Shown: positions 1 through 12,492 of the stretch, piece by piece
Layout: each line of letters begins with the position of its first letter
Position numbering within the stretch: position 1 is the first letter of the stretch
DNA from: Lithospermum erythrorhizon
Lineage: Eukaryota; Streptophyta; Magnoliopsida; Boraginales; Boraginaceae
Assembly (NCBI GenBank): GCA_019722365.1
Contig: JADFUC010002248.1
Coordinates: forward strand, 124,001 to 188,000
DNA length: 64,000 nt
Direction of reading: 5' to 3'
The notes under the pieces: model-generated
The model's input: the letters and a program-made list of their open reading frames with translations, nothing else
Told to the model about the DNA's origin: nothing
Database searches by the model: none
Program-made: the position numbers and the translations under genes

Positions 1-37
1 ATTCATAGTTATTTGATTCCCTCTTTTGCTTTTGCAG

Positions 38-322
38 ACATTAATCTACTTCTATGATCCAATAGACGTCGAGCAAGATCAAGTTATTGAGGGTTCTCTA
101 ACGTTATCACAAAGTAAAGAAAATCCCCGGTTTATGAATATTCGTCTTGAATATGTGTAAGTTGAAGCTGAGGCTGTGACTTCTAGATATGGCAGAACAA
201 AATGGCTGGTCAATACAGTACCATCTTTTTTGTAGATTGCTTTTAGTCTCAACTCTCAACTGTTGCATCTTATCTGCAGGTCTGGCGGTCGTTCTGTTGT
301 TAAAGAGTCAATTATGAGATGA
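38..322 (+). CDS. PRMT6: Protein arginine N-methyltransferase (type I, PRMT6-like), last two coding exons, partial
   Basis: Two exons encode the C-terminal end of a type I protein arginine methyltransferase, which makes asymmetric dimethylarginine on histones and RNA-binding proteins using S-adenosylmethionine. Exon 38-156 follows an acceptor (TTTGCAG) and reads in frame through FYDPIDVEQDQ, IEGSLTLSQSKEN and RFMNIRLEY, the last strands of the family's beta-barrel. Donor GT|GTAAGT joins it to exon 280-322, which ends SGGRSVVKESIMR and TGA. Both junctions keep the frame. The C-terminal motif is what points to the plant PRMT6 subgroup, from memory of the family. Everything upstream, including the catalytic domain, is outside the window. 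A second, decayed PRMT copy lies at 17,536-17,935. Confidence 0.85.
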
Positions 323-692
323 TCCAGTTTGTTTTTTCCCCCCCTGTTCTTTCACTCCTATGAAGCTCATTGTGTACCGACTCCTGATGCACCACCTCCG
401 GGGTGCTCTTATGCAGATTCTGCTGAGGTTCGACTTCCATGTAAAGGATCATCTGCATTTATAGGTTCAACCTGATGATTTAGCATCTCAGCATGTGAAT
501 CATTTGTCTAAGCTTAAGTATTAAAAATAGGTTTAGAATGTATTTAGCTGTATCACATTGCAATTCTGATGCCACTTTATTCTATTTTCGAGGTACTTGT
601 AGTTTCATCATGTAGCTCATTTTTCTTGTGCTGTAATTGTGCAACCATATGTACACGCATGTTTTGATATTAGGAATATAGACATTGTTGTT
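323..692 (+). other. Probable 3' UTR and flank of the PRMT gene
   Basis: Non-coding sequence directly after the PRMT stop codon, T-rich, with no open frame of interest. It probably holds the 3' UTR, but no polyadenylation site is obvious enough to fix its end. Confidence 0.5.
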
Positions 693-824
693 TTAACATT
701 TTTTATTGATATATTTTTCATAAAATATTATTAAACACAAACAAAAATATCTATTGTCAAAGTTCAACTATTAAAAAGCCAAAAAGTCAAAATGTGACGA
801 TCTTTTAGGGATGGAGGGAGTATT
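693..824. repeat. Stowaway-like MITE, one end
   Basis: The segment ends in GGGATGGAGGGAGTA, the typical Stowaway terminal sequence next to a TA target. Nearly the same 130 bases occur at 58,257-58,386, and a related terminus in the opposite orientation is at 12,638. The other inverted end is not clear here, so the copy may be truncated. Confidence 0.6.
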
Positions 825-863
825 TTTTTATGAAACGAAACATTTTTGAATTGATTTTAACCG

Positions 864-1012
864 TTAGAGGACATATTAATGTATACTCTAATATTTTTTA
901 TGAAAGATAAATATTTTCCGGTGAAATGTCTCATTTTTCGAGACAACTTTAATCAATCAATTACTTCTTATGTATATTATGAAAAATTACAAAAAGATAA
1001 TATTATGAAAAT
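864..1012 (+). repeat. Dispersed repeat, copy 1 (pair at 34,211-34,358)
   Basis: About 145 bases beginning AGAGGACATATTAATGTATA are closely matched, in the same orientation, at 34,211-34,358, directly after the MULE transposase relic. No coding content is recognised. It is probably part of a transposable element whose ends I cannot place. Confidence 0.6.
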
Positions 1013-2420
1013 ATTATTATCGAAAAAGGCGCCTCTAGTATGGAATTATCGACGAGTCCCGAAAAGAAAAGGCTCTCGCTCGCTTGAAGTTTAAAGGGTT
1101 CGAAAAGAAAGACGTTCCTTTGTATTTAAAATCTGTCAGGTTCGAAATTGGTTTTTCTTTCCGGCGAATTATCATACCGCCGATGTTTTGGTATTGTGAC
1201 GACGTTCTTTCGTCGATGGTTTGGTTTTCTGGCGACGGTTCACCGCCACTATTTCAAGTATTTCCGACTAATGATCTCAAGCGACGTGTTTTGTCAATGC
1301 TTTTTTACTGTTATCATTGTTGTAAACTCATTGAAATTTTATCAAATTACTCAGTATCGGGCTATACTTTTAGTATCTTCGAGGCTACTCTCTGTGTTTA
1401 TAATTTCCAGTGTTAGATTTAATGGCTTCCATAAATATTGACACACTATTATATTTCATATTCAAGTAATTTACATTCCTCTATCATTTTCTATAAAATC
1501 CTCTATTCTCCTAATATGGCGCACGTAATAATATCACATGTGGTCATATCAATTTACAAAATTTACAAACGAAGTTTTGTTTTATCTACTAAACCGATCA
1601 AACATTTTAAATCACTTTAAAAGGTATTTATGTTAGGGTTTTAAAGAGAAGGTTGTCATGTTTATACTAATATATCATCATACCCAACATACTTTCGCAT
1701 GCCATTTCTCAGTATGTATTATGTTCACCTCCTTTATTCGATACCAAGGATCAGTTTCACCATTTGAATACTAGGAAGACCGCTTCTCGAGAGACTCGAC
1801 CAAAGAGTTTCAAGTATGATTCGAATCGGTCATTTACCAATCAGAGAGAAGGTTCGAAAAATTGAGGTCAATATTGAGTACCATTGAGGAAATGTGTGAC
1901 TCGAGTAAAATTTCCGATTGAGGTCAAAGGATTAGGCTCATTTTCATTGTTACTTCTATTCATTGTTTGGTTAGGGTTCTAGATTAATTGATTGTTAGAA
2001 TTTGAAGCTCATAAAATCTTAATTTTTGTTTGAAGTAGATTTAATTTGGAGTTTCTATTTTTGAATTTATAGAAACGAAACATTAGCGTAATTTGTAAAT
2101 TACTTTGTTTTCAAAGAAACTACATGAAGTTTTCAACTTTTGTTAGATAATATAGCATGTCTTACTAGGAGATAAATATTGTATATATTGTTGTGGATTA
2201 TTTTGAGATTTAGTAGATTAAGATTAAAATTTCTTGTTTTGATACTATATCTTCAACTACATATAAGTCTTAATATATAATGAGTCAAAAAAAATTCGAC
2301 GTACGAGATAATTTCAATTGTCAATTTTTTAGATATTTTTTCAAATATTACTAATTATGAAAATATTTTATTTAAAAGTCCAAATTTTTGGTAAAAATGT
2401 ATTTTAACCATTTTAAATTA
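1013..2420. other. Intergenic, no gene recognised
   Basis: The 1,020-1,300 part is richer in CG and carries short CGGCGA/CACCGCC motifs similar to a stretch of the copia relic near 11,930-11,960. The overlapping open frames there have no recognisable domain. The remainder is AT-rich and featureless. Confidence 0.5.
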
Positions 2421-2674
2421 TACTCTCTCAATTTCAATTTATTTGATCATATAGTAAAAACTTTTATTTCCTTTTTACTTGATCATATATGATTTCAATG
2501 AAATTTTATTTTAATTTTTTCACTTTTATCACTTCATAAAATACTTTTTATCTTCATATTCAACTAAAGTGATTTTTGATAAATTACTTTTTAGGATATA
2601 TTAGTAATATTATTCAAGCCCTTAATAAAATATTTTTTAACTCCTTGATCAAGTAAATTGAAACGGAGCGAGTA
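2421..2674. mobile_element. MITE with terminal inverted repeats (Stowaway-like)
   Basis: The left end TACTCTCTCAATTTCAATTT and the right end, read on the other strand, TACTCGCTCCGTTTCAATTT match over about 28 bases with few differences. The 254-bp length, AT-rich interior and TA at both ends fit a Stowaway/Mariner-type MITE. Confidence 0.75.
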
Positions 2675-5555
2675 TAACATTGATTTAAAAATATTTTCTT
2701 TTATTTATAATTTAGTTAATGAGGTTGAATATTTAAATTTGTTATAATATTTATGTTTATGAAAATAGTTTTTAGTATATACAACTTATCTTTGAAGCCT
2801 AAGATTTCAGATTGCTATTAAATATTTCTATAATATTCGAAACATTTCTTATTTTTATCATTCCGAAATCCATGACGAAAATAAACTAACCATTTAATAA
2901 CCGAACAATATGAAGTAATTGGCCACCAAAATCTAAGCGAAATTTTGATTTTTTATTTGAATAAAGCTGAATCTCAATCAGAAATATTTTATCCAAATTT
3001 TAAAAATTGGATTTATATCAAGACATCATTGGCTTCACAATCTTATTAGCTTATTAATCTGACGGATATAGGGGTCAGGGGAATGAAACTGTATTAGGAG
3101 CAAACTGTTGGTGGTTCAAGGTCCCTAAAGATCGATATATTTACCCAATTTTGTAAAAGTTGACTTAAAATTTCAAAATACTTGGTAGATATACATAACT
3201 AAGAAATACATCTGTGAATATCTCTAATTAGATGATAAGTTTGGTATAGTTTGAGAGGATTCTTTTTAAAGATTTTATAGGGATATTTTTTTTATGATCT
3301 CAAGTTTTTAAAGGTTGGATTTTTGTTAATTTGGTGTTTTTACAAGTTTTAGCGGATAGTGTTTGGTTTTCAAGAAAATTGAGGTGATGTTTTGTTGAGT
3401 TTAAGTTAAATGGATTATGATTAGTTATTGTTGAGTGATTGTTTAGAGCAAAGTAAGTGTATTTTGCATGTTTAATCACTCTTCAGGCTAACTGTTTATT
3501 TACTGATTTGTGGCAATATGACCATGAGTAGAATTATTTACTTTATAGTGTTCAAATTGAAATGCTTGTTCATTGTAGTCCTAGATACTACTCTAGCGTT
3601 GTTTTCGCAGGTTCCTCATGTTAACTACTGTACTGATTATCAACTCATCGACATTGATGAGGATTGATTTTGTATGTCTTAATTGCTATTGAGGGTCAAA
3701 CAATCAACAATATTTAGAGATCAAAGTGTGAGAATCATTGGACATGTTCAATGGTTTGAGTTTTTTACCTTTTTTTTTTTTTGATTAGCCATAGTTTTAC
3801 GTTGTTTTGACGGCTTTTAATACAATATTCAAACATTATGCCTTTGCTGCTTTTTCTTTGGACGCTACAATTGGGACGCTATTTTTAGTATTTTGGCTAT
3901 CGATTTGGATCTAATGGCTAAGATTGAATAGTGGGCATTTTTGAGATTGATTTTTTAGCATTTTTCCATAATCAGAAAGATACACAATTAATCTCTTTAT
4001 TTTTAAATTTTTTCGTAATTTTGAATTTTATTTCTTTTTTTAATGCATTCTTTATTTTCTTTCCTTTTAGTTTATATTAGGTTTTAGATGATTCATAATT
4101 TTACTTGTAAAACTAATTTATACATTTTTCTAATTATTCATCATCATGGGATTATTTTTCGCTTGTAAACTAGTCATGTGCTTAACTCTATTCATCAAAT
4201 CTACAATTCCAATAACTCTCTCGCTCGCAGAAGTTTTATTCTATCTCGTTAGCGCTGCTTGTGTTTTGATTTAGTATTCCGTCTTGCATTACCACAGCTT
4301 TAATTTCACCAGATTCTCTTTATACAAAGTACGTCACGCTTCACTTTCTTTGCATTTGTGGAATTGTTTTTTGTTGTTGCCATTTTTATATAAAAAAAGC
4401 ATCCCACGCCTATTAATTATAGCATGCACAATATATTTTACTTGGATTTGTTGCCTAATTTTATCTAATTCGGTTTTACCTTTTTTATTTTATTATAATT
4501 CAATATAATTTTACTTAATTATTCATCATCATTGATCCCAAAACTCCCCGGAATTCAAATATACTTTGGTAAACTCAAATTCGAAAAAAGGTATTAATGG
4601 TTCTATTATTTATATACACGGAAATCTAATAATTAACAAAGATACCACTTGTGCAGATTTCACTGGATGAATCTGATACCACGAGCATGGTAAACATGCG
4701 TGACATGTGACCCATTGGCAATATACGGGTACGCAATATAACAACACGAAGAATTACTTTAAATGAAATATTGAAACCAATATATGATTCAATTTCATGA
4801 TATTCTTTTATTAATAGTACGAACAAACCCATATAGTATTATAAAATCACACAATAATTTAATTCTAAAAAATAATTCTAACAACACAATACTTAATTCT
4901 AAAAAACTATTCAACATAAGATATCAAACCCATTCAACATAAGATTATAAAACCAACAACACAATACTTTAATGGTAAAAACTGTAATAAATATATGGTC
5001 ACGCAACATGATAAATACCTAAAATAGTGAAATTTTAGTAAATGGAAAAAACCCTTCCATGATTTGGTTGTCTTCTTCATTTTTCTTCAATCTTTCCAAC
5101 TTCTTTATTTGCAAATTAGTTTTATGGTGATTTGTCCTCAAATTCTCCTCTAATTCTCTTCAATTTTGTTTTTACAAATTTTGAGGCTTGTGGCTTTTTT
5201 GTGGTTTAGGAAACGACACAAATTAGGAAACAATTATCGATTTGTGGATTTGGAGGAAACTGATTTAGTGGGGGACCGAAATTAGACATGGAGAATGAAT
5301 GGAAAACTGATTTGTGGATTTTGATTTGGGTTTGGGCGAATTTTGGGCGGATTTATTTTTTTTATTTCATTAAAATATAAATTATCCTTTTACCTCAGAA
5401 GATCATGCTTACAACCCCAGAGTAAGCATCTATGTATAACTCAATAGTCAATTACTCCCGCCAAAATACGGCAACAAGGCTTGTTAAGAGATGTTACACG
5501 ACTTAAAAATAATCGAACAAACTAAATAGTGAATCACCTCATCCTATAAATGCTT
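2675..5555. other. Intergenic, no gene recognised
   Basis: AT-rich sequence with several short open frames (for example 4,284-4,508 +) that have no domain, no codon-bias signal and no splice context. I see no RNA gene or promoter that I can support. Confidence 0.5.
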
Positions 5556-5559
5556 GATC

Positions 5560-6076
5560 TTATTATAGTAAACTCACAATGTAATCCCCTTCTGCTTCAA
5601 CGAGTATACTCCTTCTAATTCAAACACGAGGTCCATTACTTCCTCCAAATTGTTCTTTAAACTCATTCCACAAGTCTGCGGTATTTTCGGTAAATGTAAC
5701 AACCTCTACTCTATTGCCGTGTATAGAGTGATCTATTCCATGAAATCAGCCAGGAATTAACTTTTCCATTGTTTATATGTAAGTTCATCTAGCTCGAACC
5801 TCTATTTCACCATTCACAAATCCAAACTTATCTCGAGCTTCCAAAGCTACTTTCATAGCTCTTACTCCATTTAGACATAGTTTCGTCTTATCTGGAAGAA
5901 ATCGACACTAGAACTAAGCTAGAATGATCCGAACAATGTAAATACAAAGGATCATCAAAGTTTGATTTGTGAAGCATTACCCCTCAAGCTTTCTCGAAGC
6001 TCACCAACATTTTGTTGATTTTGATTTCGTAAATACACCATTTTATGTAATTTAGCAAATGGATATTCAATCTCAT
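5560..6076 (-). mobile_element. Ty1-copia gag relic (UBN2/retrotran-gag type)
   Basis: Reading the minus strand down from an ATG at 6,041 gives the N-terminal part of a copia Gag in pieces. The recognisable pieces are DPLYLHCSDHSSLVLVS, then MKVALEARDKFGFVNGEIEV, then TADLWNEFKEQFGGSNGPRV. These are hallmark segments of plant copia Gag, in the right order. Stops and frame changes separate them, so no protein is made. The gag lies immediately downstream of a primer-binding-site-like sequence at 6,089-6,077. No protease, integrase or RT follows at lower coordinates, so the element is truncated. Confidence 0.8.
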
Positions 6077-6510
6077 CCTTCCGATACCATGAAAATCGAA
6101 CATCCATGAAATTAAGTGTTAATTGAGCAATCTAACGACATGAACTAGGTCTATACGCATAAAATTGGGGAAAATTGAGAAAAGATATGGAAAATTCATA
6201 TCGGCTATATTTGATATTATAAAATGATCTCATATCTTTTACATTTGATATATACATGTACAAATGAGAATACTTCACGTTATTCAATTAATCACACAAA
6301 TTCTAACAACCTCTCAAAGTTGATCTCACTGCCGATTCTCTCTTCATCTCATCCGGTTGATCACTCGACTGAAGAAATGTGTCCCGCCTTCTAATCCCCT
6401 GCAATGCCTTTCTTTTAAGACTATTTAATTAATGCAAAGCAACCACATCATCATGGATCATTTATACTTTGATTTGAAAAGAAAGGACTTAGTAGTCAGG
6501 ATGCCCGGTG
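6077..6510 (-). mobile_element. Copia LTR plus primer-binding site, copy 1
   Basis: On the minus strand TGGTATCGGAAGG at 6,089-6,077 resembles the tRNA-Met primer-binding site (TGGTATCAGAGC) of plant copia elements. It follows a stretch shared with copy 3 (7,253-7,690). Shared landmarks include the 'gatatatttgatattataaaatgatctcat' block, a GAGAGGTTGTTA stretch and a TATAAATGATCC box near 6,460. I take this as the 5' LTR of the gag relic. The outer boundary near 6,500-6,510 is approximate. Confidence 0.6.
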
Positions 6511-6804
6511 AACTATACTCGTAACAGTATATTTATTGCAAGTAGGAAAAACACCACCGCAGTTTCATGGCACTTCCCCGAGAATGGCGTTAACGTAAAG
6601 AGCATGATTGTAAATCCTGTGCTAAGTACCAATGCCATACACAGTCCCATAATAGTATCCGCCAAAAGAGAGAAAATTGAATTTCGTAAAATTAAGAGGC
6701 ACAAAGTCCATGGTACCCAAACATCAAGCAAGACAACCAAAAATATTAATTATGCTTAAACCGACAACTATAAAAAAGTAGGGAGGCATTTTAATTAAAA
6801 GGAT

Positions 6805-7110
6805 CACACACTAGAACTAAGTTGTAATGATATAAATAATGTAAATACAAAGGATCACAGGTTTGATTTATGTAAGATTAACTTCGCTTCGAGTTCGATC
6901 AACATTTTGAACATTTTGTTGGCCTTTGATACGGTAAATAACATATTTTTATTTAAAGGTACCGGAGATCAATCCTTATGCTCGATACCTTACGAAAAAT
7001 CGACCACCTCAAATTAAGCACTGAAAGTAAATCGAACGATTATGAATTAGGGTCTATATGCATAAAATCGGGGAAAACCGAGAAAAATTATAGGAAAAAT
7101 TCATATCGAT
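6805..7110 (-). mobile_element. Copia LTR end, PBS and gag start, copy 2 (truncated)
   Basis: A second, more decayed copy of the same unit. A GGTATCGAGCATAAGG primer-site-like sequence sits at about 6,990-6,974. Below it lies a degraded Gag N-terminus matching the copy at 5,895-6,041 block by block. Above it only about 120 bases of LTR remain. Confidence 0.6.
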
Positions 7111-7129
7111 ATATTTGATATATTCGAAT

Positions 7130-7690
7130 CATACTTTCATAGCCTCTACCCAACATGAGTTTGATCAACATTTTGAACATTTTGTTGATTTTGATTTGGT
7201 AAATACGCCATTTTTATTTAGCAATTGGATATTTAATCCTTATGCTCATACCATGAAAAAATCGATCAATTCTCTGAAATTAAGTGTTAATTGAAAGCAG
7301 AATCGAACGATTATGAACTAGGTTCATACGCATAAAATTAGGAAATCGAAAAAGATGGGGGAAAATTCATATTGATATATTTGATATTATAAAATGATCT
7401 CATATCTTTTTACATTTGATATACATGTGTACAAACGAGAATGCTACACGCTATCTAATTAACTCACACAAATTTAACAACCTCTCAAAGTGATCTCACC
7501 GGCCGATTTCTTCATCTCATCTCATTGGATCACTTCACTCAAGAACAAGTCCCGCCTTCGAATCTCTAACGCTCTTTTACACTTTTAATTAATCCAAAGC
7601 AACCACATTATCATGGATCATTTATACTTTGATTTGGACAGAAAGGAGTTAGTAGTCAGGGGAGTACCCAAGTGAACTATACCTGCGTAA
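7130..7690 (-). mobile_element. Copia LTR, PBS and gag start, copy 3
   Basis: A third copy. The PBS-like TGGTATGAGCATAAGG at 7,253-7,238 follows an LTR-like region (7,253-7,690) that parallels copy 1 in order: AAAATTCATAT, the 'gatattataaaatgatctcat' block, CAACCTCTCAAAG, and 'tttatactttgattt'. Only about 100 bases of gag leader remain below it before copy 2 starts. Confidence 0.6.
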
Positions 7691-9360
7691 ATAGCCATCG
7701 GGTATATCTGCGGCACTTCCCTCAGCCGCTGAGGATGCTTTTCGGAAGTCTTCAGCGGTACTCATCACTTATCAAACTACATAAACCCGTCTATGTGATA
7801 TGCAAGAATGAATGGCTCATTTATGCACAAGAATAATAACCCATTCCATATTCTTCACCACATGTTTCACTTTTTAACCTTCTATAGTTCTATACCAAAT
7901 ATTACAAAATCAAGCCACCTCTAATTGCTCACGGCCACACACCGAGACAAATAACGCTGAATGTATAGAGCAACATTGCCAAAAAAAACGTATGAATTTA
8001 TTATAAATAAGTGAACATCTTATCACAACTGTGGGATTTTATCAAGATTGAAAAGTGAAGGAACTTTATAAAGTTCAAGAAAAAAGACAAGGGCTAAGTA
8101 AACTCGATAATTTTTTGCCATTCCCACAAATGCCCATTCAATATCAAAGCACGTTTCACACATAATATATAGTTCGCCTAAATAATATGGAAACAAATAA
8201 ATACAACCTCCATCACAACAAGATTGCCCACTTCGATTCTCGACGGTCAAAATTAACAAACTTTTTAACCTTACTGATAATAAAACTTTTAGTTGAATCA
8301 AAATGATAATGTTAACATTAAAATACTATCTTTTTCAGATCTTCTTCATCAAATATTAAATAACATACATAAAAATACTCAGATTTCAAAATTTACAAGC
8401 TAACCATCAAAATTCAAACTCGAATATTCTTTTTGGGACAAACGGAAGAACTAAGCATAAAACTAAAGAGTTATACAACATATATATTAACAATTGACAC
8501 AAAATAAATAATTACCCAAATATTAAAAACAACATATATAAAATATTTGAAACATGAAGAATCTTTTTGGGAATAAATAAGAAACAGTAGCAATAATTAC
8601 CCAAAGGTGATTTTATGCAATTTCAAGAGCTTGTCAATGTTCATCGTGGTTGAAACAAGTTTGTACCATTAATGCATTTAATAATTTAAAACACAAACAT
8701 AGTACAAATATATTGCTGTAATGAAGTTTTTGGGAATTCTTTGTTTTGGGCGCAGTGAGCATTTGGGTCGATTTTCGCAATATTGAGTTCGAGAAGATTC
8801 AAGAGGTCGAGTTTTACGTTGTTTCATGTCCGGAACTCGATGAAGATTAGCCTGACGCTTCTAAAAGTGTGAACTCAATCGATTTCAATATACTGGTAAG
8901 CTCATTGCTTCTGATGTTCGAGGATTTGAGATTGCGGTAAGATTTTTTTGAGTTTGATGTTGTTAGTGCATAAGACGAGCATGTAAAATTCTAGGGTGGT
9001 GTGCACAATATCTCAAACCTACCGAAAATAACAAAATTTCGTGAATCAATCATAATCAATCGATTGTCCTGGCGAAACCGAATGAATTAGGTTCAACTTT
9101 TAATTCAATGTAATCGATATCTAAATTTAATATAGATTTCTTACTTTCATTTATTATATTTTTAAGATATTGTAATATTTGCATGTGTATATTTTATGAG
9201 AGAAATTTGATTTAACTTTATTTATTATTGATATAATGTAATGTAAAATCTTTTAAAGTTAATAATATAAGAAATAAAACATATGTAATGATTTGTAGTG
9301 GTATTTGTATTCATTGTGTATTCAATGTGTATCCAAGGAATTTATTAGGAATTACATGGA
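7691..9360. other. Intergenic, no gene recognised
   Basis: AT-rich sequence. The minus-strand open frame 8,023-8,301 has no known domain. The somewhat GC-richer part at 8,740-9,070 has the look of decayed transposon sequence, but I cannot assign it. Confidence 0.45.
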
Positions 9361-10490
9361 TTATATCTAGTGTTAAGACTTAATTTTGAGCTCAAACGAT
9401 AGACTAAAAATTGGCTCAAAACCGAACCGAATCAAAACAATATGACGGTAACCGAACCGATGCAGTTCGCCTTTGAGAATCATGAAATTGATGAAAATTA
9501 TGCATTATTTAATAAAAACTTTAAACAAATAACATATCAGATCAATTAATTGTTATAATCACTGTGATCTAAAAACAGGTTACAATAAGAACAAAAGAGA
9601 AGATACAGTAGCTAGGCCGAATTACTCAACAACATTTCACAAAACTCATTTGAATTCCAATTTGAGCACCACAAATTGGCAATGCTCAGAAGGCCGATCC
9701 TCATCGTGGAGGAGTTGAATTCAATACTGAAGCTCATAGGAACGCGCGGTAGATCGATGTAAAAAATCAAGTCAAGAATTACAATTCTTCACTATACCTG
9801 GCCACCTGCCGGTAGGGCTGATTTCATCGGGGGAGTGAGGCTGGGTTTTGGTTTTTGTTGTCTAATAAAAACTAATAAAACCCCATATATATAGAGTTTT
9901 ATTATTTAACTTAAACCCAAATCAATAGCTTAATCTAATTCTAATTAAGAATTTAAACTAACTTGGCAAAATACGCAACAAGTTATTAACAAGCTCAATT
10001 CAACTATTGAATTAATTCAACCAACTAGTTAATTAATTCGATTCAAACAATTTATATTTTACAATGTTAATGTAAAATTTCAATTGTGAATATTTGATGA
10101 CATAAATCTAACTCTAAATTTAAGCAAGTACTCTTTAATTTCATACGAAAATAATTCAACATCATCAGACAGACAGTGGACCTTCTAGGCTCGATAATAG
10201 AACAGAATGAATATAATTGACCATTATTATTATAACCACATGCATTTGCATCTAATAATCCCAAGAAAAATCCCCAGATTATCAATGGTAACTGCATCAT
10301 AATTACAATTACTATTATTAAACACTTAGTTTTAGTAATCTCATTTAATTGAACTAGTAAAATGAATCATACAACAATCGTCATAACGGACATAATTATT
10401 AAAAACCAATATTCACCGATTTCCAACAAAAATAGGTTCGGGTTCCAATTGTTCAAATCGAACCGAATTTAACTGCATACACCTATACAC
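9361..10490. mobile_element. Possible non-autonomous element bounded by ACCGAACCGA motifs
   Basis: ACCGAACCGA-type motifs occur at 9,421-9,458 and the related GGTTCGGGTT/CGAACCGAAT motifs at 10,436-10,470, followed by a GCATACACCTA end. Such motifs are common at the ends of dicot hAT-like and other non-autonomous elements. The interior holds no recognisable transposase; the minus-strand frame at 10,067-10,300 has no domain. Boundaries and class are guesses. Confidence 0.25.
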
Positions 10491-10560
10491 ATTTAAGAAC
10501 AATAATAATATTACTTTTTTTCATGAAGTTGTCGTTTAATTTTGTTAAATAAGATAATAG

Positions 10561-10680
10561 TGTATGATTATATTTTTGTATTATTATTATTCCATAGCAT
10601 GAGCATGTGGGATCAAGTAGTTAATGATTTATATATCACAGAAATATTATTATTCTAATACAAGAGTCATTATTTTAACA
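10561..10680 (+). repeat. Left LTR-like direct repeat of the copia relic
   Basis: About 120 bases starting TG and ending CA. The repeat shares 'tatttttgtattat', 'ttccatag', 'ttaatgat' and 'tacaagagtcattatt' with the right copy, in the same order. Confidence 0.6.
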
Positions 10681-11046
10681 CAGATACGTGTCTTTAAAAG
10701 AAAAACCCTAGCTCTCCATCTAAATATTAAATCCGACGCCCACCACTAACTCACACCGATTCGATCGCCGACCCACCGCCCGACACCCGACCAATTCCCG
10801 ATGGCCAAATATACCTCCTAATACCGAGACAGACATTCTGCTATAGTATCCGCCCCACCACCACCGAACCGAACCCCCCTTATATAACCCGGATGATGAA
10901 ATTATTTCGCAAAATCGACTCGCTTGTAATTACCGGATTGGGCGCACTGGTCGGCGCGTTATTAGATTTGATGATCGACCTCACAAAACCACCACGAGTC
11001 TTTTCCAAAGACGCTTAACCCTCACTCAAGTGTTTTATCGAGAAAC

Positions 11047-11130
11047 TTTCCCAGCGTCACCCATCCTAGAATTACTCCTGTGTCAAGCACGCTTAACATT
11101 GGAGTTCCATGATGAGCTTCCGAAAACAAG
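11047..11130 (-). repeat. 5S rRNA-derived segment (Cassandra-like LTR remnant)
   Basis: The + strand carries TCACCCATCCTAG, then TGTCAAGCACGCTTAAC, then GGAGTT, spaced as in the reverse complement of plant 5S rRNA, which includes the internal Pol III promoter region. The flanks do not look like a full 5S gene. Cassandra TRIM retrotransposons are known for carrying 5S-like sequence in their LTRs, so a Cassandra LTR remnant inserted in the copia relic is the likeliest source. It is not a functional 5S gene as far as can be seen. Confidence 0.7.
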
Positions 11131-12492
11131 ATGATTCGATAGTCGATGGATCTATAAACCGGGCATCGACCGGATGGACGATTGAGCGGTATAAAGCTCC
11201 GGTTGGTTGTGTTCGGAATCATCAAGTAGAAGGCATTGATTAATTCGTGATACATTTGCCCGCTTGCAAAAATGGCGACGTCAACATTTCATTGCCGCAA
11301 CCGCGAAAAGATCGAATCATGATCGATGACGCATAATGCCTTTCTCGCATTTGGGATTCGCGTAGAAGTCTATACGCGAGATTCCCGGATTCTGTGCTTA
11401 AGCCTAACTGCCAAGGCAGCACTGTAAGTCGTCAGATGGTTTCAAAGAGTTCGGCGAATGGTTTGCTAAATTGACGAAGCGCCAGGTAAATATGGTTTTC
11501 AGGCGCTTCATCGACTATTCTCATGCATTTACCGCTATCACGGTCCGGTTGAATGTTTTGGCTTATGGACTATCTAATTATTTCAGTAATAATTGCTAAA
11601 TTTCACTTTCGCTAACATTTGCCGTGTTTCAAAAATGAAGGATTCGGGTAAGTTGGAAATATTTTTGGGTATCAAGTCGCATCTAAGCACCGGCGTATTT
11701 TTCTCTGGCCGAAGTACGCTTTTGATATTATTTTAATCGGGGATCACGGCAAAACCGTCAAGGTTTCCCCGGATAGCAGAACCATCGGCGGTGGGCTTTA
11801 CCGCCCCGCTTTCTCTGGCCGATGGTGGCAAATATAGGGCGCTTGGTAGGCCGATCACGATTTGGCTTTTACTGACCGTGATTTGTGTGTTTTTCTGCAA
11901 TGGGTTTGTCTCGCTTTTACAGTAACCGGCGAAGATATCATCATACCGCCTGGCGGTGGTTCAATATCTCGTAGGGGCGCATCGCTCACCAAGCAGATTA
12001 CCGGGCGAAACCTGCGGATTCGCAGCTCTCCTGACGGAGTTTAATTCGTGATTGGGCAAAGATGTCCTCGCATTTGGTACGCCTGTTACTGGTGGATCGT
12101 GATCTGGTTTTTCACCGCCTCACGGAAGTCGATAAATAGGATACTCTGTGATTCTTTCCTCTTCTCACGAGTATCGAGCTTTAGCTAAGGTGACATGTGA
12201 GCTGAAATGGTTGAAAGGTTTGTTGAAAGATTTAGGTGTCGCAGCCTGGCCAAGCTTCTGTATTCTATGATAGCCGGGCCGAAGGCTGATTTAGCTAGCG
12301 AATCCGGTGAGCGCCAAACATATCGGGCTTGATCGCTATTTTACGCGACGACACTAATGATCATTTACGCCACGTCTCGACTCGCCTCCAAATTTGCATT
12401 TGCTCACCAAACCACCTGACGACAACACTGTTGCATGTTGCATTCACTCAGACGCGCCAACTCGGCGCAAGGTCAATAAAGATAATAAATAG

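Noticed and set aside
4284..4508. 74-codon + open frame
   Set aside because: Low-complexity, AT-driven, with no domain or splice context.
8023..8301. 92-codon minus open frame with Cys residues
   Set aside because: No recognisable family, no upstream exon or promoter, and located in repeat-rich sequence.
11047..11130. Functional 5S rRNA gene
   Set aside because: Only the central part is conserved, the ends do not match and it lies inside a retrotransposon relic.
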